A DNA stretch of 17,865 bases from Tritrichomonas foetus (taxonomy: Eukaryota > Parabasalia > Tritrichomonadida > Tritrichomonadidae), in contig MLAK01000861.1 in NCBI GenBank assembly GCA_001839685.1, forward strand, positions 1-17,865, in the 5' to 3' direction. Under the pieces are notes generated by a model. It saw nothing but the letters and a program-made list of their open reading frames with translations, ran no database searches and was not told the DNA's origin. Numbering within the stretch: position 1 is the first letter of the stretch; each line of letters opens with the position of its first letter. The translations under genes were made by a program, and so were the position numbers. This document shows positions 1 to 6,959 of the stretch, in pieces.

Positions 1-707
1 ATGACTCAAACATAATATATAAGGTTACAAACGCCAAAAATTCTTTTTTTGCCTTTCATTATAATAGTTCATCTTTCTCACCTTGAGAATCATGAAAACT
101 GTTCACTTTTTTAGATTCGATTAGATTAAGACTTTAGTGTTCATTCTGTAATGCTTGCTTAGCCATTCAAGAGAAATCGAAAATAAGGTCCGAACCAAGA
201 AGGAACGATATTCTCACCTGACGGATTAAAAAGATGAAAGCACGCGACCGTTTATTTTCATTCAATAATACTTTTTAAAATGTATTTGATATGTGAATAA
301 TGAATTCATTCGTAATCAATATTTTCCGATCTGTGTGTACTACACATTGTGTATAATTTAAAATGGAAAGTTTTTCAAAAATGGCAACCTTTCATAATAT
401 TGTAATGATTTTTTAAATCATCATTGGTGTTTCATCTCTGAAACTGATTCCATTTCTTTTCTAAATATAGAATAAACGAAATGATATCGTTTATTCGATT
501 AATGATTAATTTCAAAGTTTATATTGTATTGACGGTGAAATATAGAATTCTGTAAAACTGGAAGTGATGTGAGTTTCCAGTTTCCTCATCGATAAAATAA
601 AGAAAAATCTGAAAAGGAATCACAAAAAATGAAGTAAACAAAAAATCAAATAAATCATCCGATTTTTTTTATTCATGCTATTTTATTCATAATATATATC
701 TAGAAAT
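1..707. other. AT-rich gap with no supported gene
   Basis: No ORF with an initiator and coding-like composition is visible. A less AT-rich island at about 150-255 is short-open in several frames, none with a convincing start. An inverted repeat lies at 555-583. The rest is A/T-rich spacer, including the 3' flank of the minus-strand gene that ends at 708. Confidence 0.5.
555..583. repeat. Inverted repeat / potential hairpin
   Basis: AAACTGGAA at 555-563 is the exact reverse complement of TTCCAGTTT at 575-583, with an 11-base loop. It lies 125 bases beyond the stop of the minus-strand gene at 708. No function is assigned. Confidence 0.45.
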
Positions 708-995
708 TCATACAAGAATGAAACGAACGCGGCGTTCCTGACGCGAGCCAATTTTTGCATTCCGCCGATAATGAATAAGTTGTTGAAGTGAAAAATAATC
801 GTATGATGAAACGCGTGAAAGGCTTCTTGCAACAGCATAGCGTCTTTGTTGTCTGATGATATTGAGGGAATTTTGGTTCAATTCAGAGAAATGTGGATCG
901 ACAGTCTGAATTACTTCATTTGATTCATCGACTCTTTCATCTTGCTTCACTTGAGAGTTTGCATCTGTTAAAATGGATTGTATAGAATGTGTCAT
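708..995 (-). CDS. Hypothetical 95-residue basic protein with FSxQQL motif
   Basis: I do not recognise a family. An ATG exists further upstream at 1115, but I prefer the ATG at 995 because a perfect initiator, TCATTTT, lies on the minus strand at 1011-1005, with its A 14 bases from this start; the upstream extension is AT-rich K/I/F-rich sequence of intergenic type. The protein has an acidic/polar first half (residues 15-45) and a strongly basic second half with RRY, YRRN and RQERR clusters (residues 51-91). There is no signal peptide or membrane segment. Residues 65-77, YDYFSLQQLIHYR, resemble residues 38-50 of the coiled-coil protein encoded on the same strand at 1751-2869, so it may be a truncated or minimal relative. 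Stop is TGA. Confidence 0.6.
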   Translation of the reverse strand: MTHSIQSILTDANSQVKQDERVDESNEVIQTVDPHFSELNQNSLNIIRQQRRYAVARSLSRVSSYDYFSLQQLIHYRRNAKIGSRQERRVRFILV

Positions 996-1529
996 TGTTG
1001 AGGAAAAATGAAGTCGCTTCCAGAAATTAATTTTAATTTTATTTTTCTTCAGGAAAAATTTTATTAACGAACGTAGATTAGATTGCTTTAACATACAAAA
1101 AATAATGAGAAACATTCAAACTTTTATGTCTAGTACTCAATGTATGAGACCGATAGCAGATTTGAATATATGTGATTGAATATAATTAAAAAAAACAGTT
1201 GAATCTCACAATATTTCTGAAGTGTTGGGAAATGGAAGATCATATTTTTTTGTAACGAAAAGATTCACAGTTACTCTTCTAGGAGGATATGAGGAACAAA
1301 TCAAATATTGATGTTCAATGAAAAACTGAAGAATAAGAATGATTTGGCAATTTTTTAAATTGTATATTAGACTATTTATTGAGAGCTTCGGTTGTTGGTT
1401 GATGTAAATGGTTCACATTTCTTCTTAAGACATAATTTTTTGTTGAGATAATCAACTTTAAGCGACAACTCGAAAGATAGAAACAGAGTCATTCATATCT
1501 CAAAATTCCCAACTTAACCCAGTCTTCAA
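996..1529. other. Intergenic spacer upstream of tRNA-Ser
   Basis: Beyond the minus-strand initiator this stretch is AT-rich and without a coding-like ORF. It holds the upstream flank of the tRNA gene; I see no clear external Pol III element. Confidence 0.45.
1005..1011 (-). promoter_or_regulatory. Initiator (Inr) of the 95-residue protein gene
   Basis: Minus-strand TCATTTT matches the trichomonad Inr consensus TCAYWWY. The presumed +1 A is at 1009, giving a 14-base leader to the ATG at 995. This site decides the start of the gene. Confidence 0.55.
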
Positions 1530-1610
1530 GACACGATGGCCGAGTGGTTAAGGCGTGGGATTAGAGTCCCCATGGGTTTATCCCGCATCAGTTCGAATCT
1601 GGTTCGTGTC

Positions 1611-1611
<1 letters not shown>
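1530..1611 (+). tRNA. tRNA-Ser (anticodon AGA)
   Basis: The sequence folds as a class II tRNA. Acceptor arm GACACGA (1530-1536) pairs with TCGTGTC (1604-1610), with discriminator G at 1611 and no encoded CCA. The D arm contains TGGCCGAGTGG, which is also the Pol III A box. Anticodon stem TGGGA (1556-1560) and CCCCA (1568-1572) enclose the loop TTAGAGT with anticodon AGA at 1563-1565; one A-C mismatch sits at the base of the loop. A long variable arm GGG-TTTA-TCCC (1574-1584) is the serine/leucine-type hallmark. T arm ATCAG-TTCGAAT-CTGGT (1587-1603) carries the B box AGTTCGAATCT. The anticodon reads UCU and probably UCC/UCA after inosine modification. No intron. Confidence 0.93.

Positions 1612-1653
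<42 letters not shown>
1612..1653 (+). terminator. 42-base T tract, Pol III terminator and beyond
   Basis: An uninterrupted run of T starts immediately after the tRNA discriminator base. Four to six T normally suffice for Pol III termination, so most of this tract is surplus. Its exact length in the assembly may be unreliable, because homopolymers are error-prone. Confidence 0.85.
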
Positions 1654-1657
<4 letters not shown>

Positions 1658-1750
1658 CCTCCTTTGAATTAAATCTTAAGATGAATCAACGAAAAGAAAA
1701 TATATACAAATTCCCTATCACCGCATTTTTATTTAATATATAATACATAT

Positions 1751-2869
1751 TCATTGTGGAGAACTTTTGACCTTTTCATTTTTTTGGCGTGCCTTTGGTG
1801 CATAAGCAGATTCTAGTAAATTATCAAAATATTCTGGATTTTCGGTCAAAAATGGTTGAAAACCTTTTGATTGTTCCTTCAAAGGTGGGAGAACTCTTTT
1901 TGGAGTTGAGCCTTTTCGATTTACTTTCATCGCAGATATATTTTGGGATCTCTTCGGAGTTGTTTTTAACGAGAAAGCCTTCTGGTTTTGATCGGGGGAT
2001 ATTGCCGCATGTTTATGGGCCATTCGAGCATATGATAAAAGCGAAGGTATTTTTTTCGAAGCTTCAGATCTTGATCTTTGGTTCACATTAGATAGATTTT
2101 GATAGTTTATTTGGCTGGTGGATGATTTTTTTTGAGATCTTATTTGCCCGTTCATATTTTTTCGGAAAAAGTTGGGGGAATCAAGGTTTGTTTGATTCGA
2201 TTTTAATGAAGCAATAATAATTCTTTTATCTTTTTTTCTTTCTTCTATATATGCTTTCATTTCCATTTCTTGCTTTAAAGCCAATTTTTCTTTTGCCTTC
2301 TGATATTCCATTTCTAAATTAATTAATGCAAATTCTCTTTCCTCATATTCAAGCTCTTTTACTGCTTCTCTAAGTTCTTCGTCATCTGAGTTTGCTGCTA
2401 ATAGCTCTTTCATATCTCTTAATGCTCTTGATGGCACCATTTGTGACGATATTTGGTCTCTCTTTGCATCAAAAACGCCTTCTAACTTTTTCATGAGCGA
2501 TTCATGCCTGATATTCATTTTCCGAAGTTCTTGATTCGTTTTTTGGTCGAATTCTATCAGTTTGGGATGGCTGAGTAATTGTTTCTGTCTGTCCTTTTCT
2601 TCCTCTTCCTGTCTCTTCGAAATCACGGTTAATAATTCTTGTTCCAAATCCATCAAATCTCGAGCTTGAATAAACGACGACGAAGCAAAAAGTTCGGCTT
2701 TATGTTGGCGGAGACTCCTTTTGATGCTAAGGAGCTGCTGCGTAGAAAATAAATCGAAATTTCTTGTAGAGAGAAGAGATTCACGAAGTGAGGCGATATC
2801 TTCAGATGCTTCATCAGTAGGTGATTGACATGATTTTGGTGAACAGCTGCTTGTTTGAGCAGCTAACAT
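1751..2869 (-). CDS. Coiled-coil protein, 372 residues, basic tail
   Basis: Starts at ATG 2869 (minus strand). The N terminus (1-30) is S/T/acidic. Residues 38-50, FDLFSTQQLLSIK, open a long charged helical region (about 48-225) rich in E, K, Q, R and L with heptad-like spacing, including KRQEEEEKDRQ (85-95) and EYEEREFALINLEMEYQKAK (174-193). The C-terminal third (226-372) is low-complexity and basic, with many S/T next to K/R. No membrane segment or signal peptide. The pattern of a short F/Y-S-x-x-x-L-L motif followed by a charged coiled coil recalls abundant uncharacterised trichomonad coiled-coil proteins; that resemblance is from memory. A scaffold or cytoskeletal role is only a guess. 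No canonical TCAYWWY initiator is evident next to the ATG, so a different start is possible. Confidence 0.8.
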   Translation of the reverse strand: MLAAQTSSCSPKSCQSPTDEASEDIASLRESLLSTRNFDLFSTQQLLSIKRSLRQHKAELFASSSFIQARDLMDLEQELLTVISKRQEEEEKDRQKQLLSHPKLIEFDQKTNQELRKMNIRHESLMKKLEGVFDAKRDQISSQMVPSRALRDMKELLAANSDDEELREAVKELEYEEREFALINLEMEYQKAKEKLALKQEMEMKAYIEERKKDKRIIIASLKSNQTNLDSPNFFRKNMNGQIRSQKKSSTSQINYQNLSNVNQRSRSEASKKIPSLLSYARMAHKHAAISPDQNQKAFSLKTTPKRSQNISAMKVNRKGSTPKRVLPPLKEQSKGFQPFLTENPEYFDNLLESAYAPKARQKNEKVKSSPQ

Positions 2870-3312
2870 GCTTTCGTGTTAGCGTAAAAAACGATTAAAT
2901 TTTCTATGTATATTTGGTCATATATTTAATTATCAACTTGAGTCATTAATCGTTTGTTCGAAATTGATGATCACTCTATTTCTTTAATCTGGCCTGCGGG
3001 TCATAAAACCAATCAAACAATGAATAATAAAATCTTCATGATTTAATAAGGAGTTATAATGATTTAATATGCATGAAATATATTTCATAACAGTAAATAT
3101 TGTGAAATGTTCCTCTTAGTATCATAACTGTCGAGACAACTTCATTCTGAAACTATATTTAATAATTGAAGAAATCTAACGAGATGATAACTATTGAAAA
3201 GCAAAGGATTATTTCTATCTAGGATGCATTCCTTTCATTTAATTAACGAAACAAATTGAATCAAAGAAAATTCATTCTGGATTTTTCCTCCATTTCATAT
3301 TCACGAAGAATA
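2870..3312. other. Spacer between divergent genes
   Basis: This AT-rich region would hold promoters for the minus-strand coiled-coil gene and for plus-strand genes. Close to 2869 I see no TCAYWWY on the minus strand. Apart from a TCATATT near its plus-strand end, nothing else is recognisable. Confidence 0.4.
3295..3301 (+). promoter_or_regulatory. Possible initiator upstream of the 45-residue ORF
   Basis: TCATATT fits TCAYWWY, with the putative +1 A at 3297, 16 bases before ATG 3313. Such a heptamer is expected by chance in AT-rich DNA, so it counts only with the ORF. Confidence 0.3.
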
Positions 3313-3450
3313 ATGAATATTTTCAAAGGTTTAGCATGCATCAAGTGGGAAACCTTATCAAGAAGCAAATCGATGGGGATCGATCTGAAATTCTACGAAT
3401 CTAGAATTTGTGAGCACGATGAAAGAAGCAAACAAGGAGTAAAAGATTAA
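3313..3450 (+). CDS. Possible small protein, 45 residues, unknown
   Basis: The ATG at 3313 opens a 45-residue frame ending in TAA, with residues such as CIKWETLSRSKSMG and ESRICEHDERSK. The stretch is visibly less AT-rich than its flanks, and a fitting initiator lies 16 bases upstream of the ATG. There is no recognisable domain, signal peptide or homologue. It may be a genuine short gene or a decayed fragment of a longer one. A longer reading needs a TTG start at 3256, which is not credible for this organism type. Confidence 0.28.
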   Translation: MNIFKGLACIKWETLSRSKSMGIDLKFYESRICEHDERSKQGVKD

Positions 3451-3596
3451 TATAGTGAATATATCTATGAATCTTAAGCCAAATATCATTAATAATGAAC
3501 AAATCGCATTTTCATTACTCAGATAGCGATAAATTATTGTTGATGTGAAATTTTTCAATGTGAAATTTGAATACTTCTAAAATCTCGCTAAATATT

Positions 3597-3628
3597 CACT
3601 TCACTAATTGTAATCGGAATATCATTTT
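3597..3628 (+). promoter_or_regulatory. Initiator candidates of the GTPase gene
   Basis: TCATTTT at 3622-3628 gives a +1 A at 3624 and a 12-base leader to ATG 3636, the usual short trichomonad leader. A second site, TCACTTC at 3597-3603 (part of TCACTTCA), is 37 bases from the ATG. Both lie downstream of the in-frame ATG at 3567, arguing that translation starts at 3636. Confidence 0.5.
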
Positions 3629-3635
3629 GCGCATT

Positions 3636-4139
3636 ATGACAGATTCAATGAACATTTTTATAGTTGGTGGTGCTGGTACAGGAAAAACATGCATGTTCTC
3701 ACGTCTTATCGATAACAGGTTTATCTATGATTACAAAATGACCGACTCATTAGATAAAAGAACCAAAAACTTCATTATCGATGAAAATCCTGTAAGAGTG
3801 ACTCTTTGGGATGTTGCAGGAAGAGATGATTTGAACGACTTCGATTTCAACAAGTGGAATAAGGTTTCCTGTGGGGCAATGGTTTTATATGATTCGACAT
3901 CAAAAGCCTCATTTAACAAAGCACACGATATTTTGAAATTATTGAGTAATTTCCAAAATATCAAATTAATTTTGATTGGGTCCAAAATTGACCAAAGTGA
4001 AAAAAGGAGTGTCATGATAGATGATGGGGCAAAGCTTGCAGGAGAGTGGAATGCATTATTTTCCGAAATATCTTCACTGGAGAATAAACAAGTGTTTGAT
4101 ACATTTGCTACATTTATCAAAAAAGTTCAATCAGATTAG
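3636..4139 (+). CDS. Divergent Ras/Rab-like small GTPase, 167 residues
   Basis: The start is set at ATG 3636 because two initiators lie between it and an upstream ATG at 3567, and because the protein then begins MTDSMNIFIVGG, directly at the first beta strand of a G domain. Visible motifs: P-loop GGAGTGKT (11-18); Walker B/G3 WDVAGRDD (58-65), where canonical WDTAGQE has Q but this has R63; G4 GSKID (115-119), with S in place of N; and a G5-like SEISS (143-147). Length is near the 170-200 usual for the superfamily but without a C-terminal extension: it ends KKVQSD and has no cysteine prenylation site, so membrane attachment through a lipid is not expected. It probably binds guanine nucleotide, but hydrolysis may be slow or altered. 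Subfamily cannot be named. A 3' inverted repeat follows the stop. Confidence 0.85.
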   Translation: MTDSMNIFIVGGAGTGKTCMFSRLIDNRFIYDYKMTDSLDKRTKNFIIDENPVRVTLWDVAGRDDLNDFDFNKWNKVSCGAMVLYDSTSKASFNKAHDILKLLSNFQNIKLILIGSKIDQSEKRSVMIDDGAKLAGEWNALFSEISSLENKQVFDTFATFIKKVQSD

Positions 4140-4153
4140 ATTTTAAGGATTAT

Positions 4154-4196
4154 GTAGCCTCCACAATAGTCATACACAGCTATTATTGGAGACTAC
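4154..4196 (+). repeat. Imperfect inverted repeat in the GTPase 3' flank
   Basis: The left arm 4154-4169 (GTAGCCTCCACAATAG) and right arm 4180-4196 (CTATTATTGGAGACTAC) are reverse complements apart from two substitutions and a one-base gap, separated by a 10-base loop. The repeat begins 15 bases after the stop codon, so it would form a stem in the 3' UTR or mark the 3' end. It is GC-richer than its surroundings. Confidence 0.55.
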
Positions 4197-4406
4197 AATT
4201 TAAATTTATATCGAAAAAGAGTTTTTGGCTTCATTTTCGAAAAAAACTAAAAGAAAAGCAAGATGAAATATTATTTAATACTAAAAAAAATTTCTTTTAA
4301 TTAAGTATTTTTCTATTTTTTTCTTCATCTTGAGATATCAATAAGTATTTAGAACATGATATTTGACTTCAACGATCCCATAAAAACTAAAAATGAACAG
4401 ATTATT

Positions 4407-4413
4407 TCACTTT
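4407..4413 (+). promoter_or_regulatory. Initiator of the glycine-rich protein gene
   Basis: TCACTTT with the putative +1 A at 4409, 24 bases upstream of ATG 4433. Confidence 0.45.
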
Positions 4414-4432
4414 GAGTACTTTATAATGTTTC

Positions 4433-5002
4433 ATGATTTTTTTGCTTTTTTCATTTGGTTTTTCAACTAGGAATCATCATCGAAAGAGATCACATGACCA
4501 AAATATCGCAATTACTGCAGCTCTAAGTGCTATGCAAGTGGCAGGCCCTCTTCTTGTTGGAAGTGGGGGAGGAAGCGCAGGAGATGATTCAGAAGGAGGC
4601 GGTGGCGGACTACTTGGTGCCGCTACGGGTATGATGAAAGAATCTAAAGAAGAGCAAAAAGAATTGGATGCAAAAGAATTAGAAGCAAAAAAAGCAGCTA
4701 TGGAATCATCACAAAAAACAATTGACAAGCTCTATGAGTCATTTCAAAGTTCAATAATTCCAGATGAAGAATTTAAAGTAAAATCGAAAGCACCAAAATA
4801 TTCTCATCCACCGATAGTATCAATGACCAAAATTTTCAAACCCATTTCTGATTTTGATCCATCGATTTGTAACAAGAAAAAGAAATGTATTGATTGTCAA
4901 AAGAAAAAGGAAAATAGTGTGAAACGACATAAAAAAGAAAAATATACAGATGAAGACTTGGCAATGAGAATACTTTTATTTAAACTTATTTGCTTACTTT
5001 AA
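4433..5002 (+). CDS. Gly-rich, charged protein with hydrophobic N terminus
   Basis: No family recognised. Layout of the 189 residues: a short hydrophobic start MIFLLFSFGF (1-10), followed by basic RNHHRKRS (13-20), which could be a weak signal peptide; an alanine-rich segment (27-40); a glycine-rich linker SGGGSAGDDSEGGGGG (44-59); a charged K/E/A helix likely to form a coiled coil (69-104); a linker with APKYSHPP (120-127); a cysteine cluster C146-x5-C152-x2-C155 embedded in lysines (146-159); and a hydrophobic C terminus ILLFKLICLL (180-189). The cysteine spacing is too sparse for a named zinc-binding domain. If the N-terminal segment is cleaved, the product would be secreted or surface-exposed; this is an inference. 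The initiator 24 bases upstream supports expression. Confidence 0.7.
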   Translation: MIFLLFSFGFSTRNHHRKRSHDQNIAITAALSAMQVAGPLLVGSGGGSAGDDSEGGGGGLLGAATGMMKESKEEQKELDAKELEAKKAAMESSQKTIDKLYESFQSSIIPDEEFKVKSKAPKYSHPPIVSMTKIFKPISDFDPSICNKKKKCIDCQKKKENSVKRHKKEKYTDEDLAMRILLFKLICLL

Positions 5003-6933
5003 TGCATTAATCAAAGAAATCAAGGATTTCTCATTATTCATTTTCATCATGAAAATGAGTTTCTCTCACTATTTTATTTCAATGTTTTCTACTTCATGCT
5101 ATCATTGAAGTAAAATAGTTTTCCATATTCTCATTATTTTTGAATGTTCATAAGAATAAATGTTATTGCTCTATTTTCTACAGTACTTTCTTTTTTAGGA
5201 ATTATCCAAACAACAAGCTAATCCCAATTTTTATGATAAAACAAGAGTTTGAATCATAAAAAATTGTCCTTCTCCATCTTTTTTTCTACAGAGTTCTGAC
5301 ACTTCTACTTGAATGATTTACCATATTTCATGATTGAATATGTAAAAGCTTTCAATCGCTTCACATAGATAATTGTTTTTACAGTGTAGTTGTGAATGTG
5401 CCTCTGAAAAAGGAAATTACAAGTGATTGGAAATTATATTTAACTCTTTCCCCTATTAATTTTTCTCTTTTTATTGAAAAATTGATTTTCAATGTTTCTG
5501 CAATGAGGTAGTGGAAAGATGATCAGTCAATTAATAATTCTTTACGAATACTTCCTATTTAATAGATATTAATCGACGATGCCATGATATTTTCCCAATT
5601 ATTAAAATAGATGCATCATATACTCACTTATTTAGAAAGAATAATTACTTTTGCAATGATTGTAGCTTTCAAAAATCGAAGCACAATCAAGAAATCTCAT
5701 TTTATCATATCTAGTACTAACATACACTATTGGTAATTACATTTGTATGCATGATTTTTAAAATATGTTCGAAAAAAGTATATTAAGTGCTTTCAATTGT
5801 ACCAATGATAAAATGAGGAGCTTATGATTTTCCAAAATTGAAGGAAATAAAGAAAAAAATCTCACATATACTTTTACAAAATGATAATAATAAGGGATAT
5901 TGAATGTATAAGCATAAAAGTGAAAGTAATAAAATAATAAAACAAATTGATTGAATTATCATAGATATCAATTCTATGATGTTTTTGAATGGATAAACCA
6001 ACAAAAGAAAATAATTAACATATACACCAAAATTTAGTTCAGAAAAATTTAATTTATTTCATGCTGAAAATAATTATTTTTCTTTTTTCTTTTTCTTCTT
6101 CATGAATATAGTGCTGAAATGATGGTCTATGGAAATGATTGGCTTCATATTTTTGGATTTCTGCCATCAAGTTTGATCATAAGATCGTTTTTGCCATCAA
6201 GAGATTTTGATTTGTTTCGATCGTATTTTGAGAGGTTCCCCAGAAATTTTGAAAGATGATCGAAAAATAAGTATTCAAAAAGTTTCACGATGATTATAGT
6301 TTGAATATGGAAAATCTTAAGGATGAGATTGAAATGTGCCACCTGTTTATAAGCATTTTTTCGAAAGATATATTAACGATAATTTTTACTCCTTATGAGT
6401 GTCAAATTCGGTTTCTTTCAATTTTAATTTTTCATCGAATTTGCTTTCATTTGCCAATATATATTTTCGAGATTAATTAAGGCTAATATATACCAAAATC
6501 CACATTAAATCCATAAAATGGTTTTCTAGATGAAGATTGAAAGAAATACCTTGCTTGTTCTTTGGTTTTGACATTTTAAATATCTATCTTTGAATAAAAC
6601 ATCATAAGGAAGTAGCAAAATTCGTTTAATATTTTATATAAATCCACTATTTATGATAATATTCGGAATTTTTTTTGGCATCAATGATTTTTTTTTCAGA
6701 ACTATTCTCGATGAAATTGATGAATTTTTGAATAGCCTTAATTGAGGTGCAATACAATAATTCAGAAAACTATAGAAATAAAATTTGTTGATCAATATTT
6801 CAATGAAACTTTTCAAAGCTACTAATATTTTATATACGCAACTTTGTCAAGAAATTTTAAACTTTTTCTGATATCTTTCTTTATCGACAGACAAAAAAAT
6901 GCGATTCTCAAAAAAATTGAATGGATAAAAAAA
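5003..6933. other. 1.9 kb AT-rich gap
   Basis: The only ORFs are short minus-strand frames (around 5822-6004, 6145-6342 and 6634-6816). They are dominated by F/I/L/K/N codons as expected from AT-rich spacer, and lack nearby minus-strand initiators. A near-perfect inverted repeat is at 5038-5058. A GCCATCAAG element occurs twice near 6162 and 6192. No RNA gene recognised. Confidence 0.5.
5038..5058 (+). repeat. Perfect inverted repeat in 3' flank
   Basis: TCATTTTCAT (5038-5047) and ATGAAAATGA (5049-5058) are exact reverse complements around one base, beginning 36 bases after the stop at 5002. It could extrude a cruciform in DNA; with such a small loop the RNA stem would be slightly shorter. 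Confidence 0.45.
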
Positions 6934-6950
6934 TCACTTCATATCATTCT
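6934..6950 (+). promoter_or_regulatory. Initiator region of the Kelch gene
   Basis: TCACTTC at 6934-6940 matches TCAYWWY, with its A 24 bases before ATG 6960; a weaker TCATTCT follows at 6944-6950, 14 bases from the ATG. Both lie inside the ORF that could begin at ATG 6921, which argues that the true start is 6960. Confidence 0.5.
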
Positions 6951-6959
6951 TTTTATCGA

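Noticed and set aside
1555..1743. 62-codon plus ORF overlapping the tRNA
   Set aside because: It is a read-through of the tRNA 3' half and the T tract, giving a polyphenylalanine run.
1789..2091. 100-codon plus ORF
   Set aside because: Lies fully antisense to the coiled-coil gene, whose frame has far better composition and length.
5822..6816. Three short minus-strand ORFs, one strongly hydrophobic
   Set aside because: F/I/L/K/N-dominated translations are expected from AT-rich spacer; none has a nearby minus-strand initiator.
6921..6959. ATG at 6921 as Kelch start
   Set aside because: Matching initiator elements lie downstream of it, and the next ATG gives a myristoylation-type N terminus.
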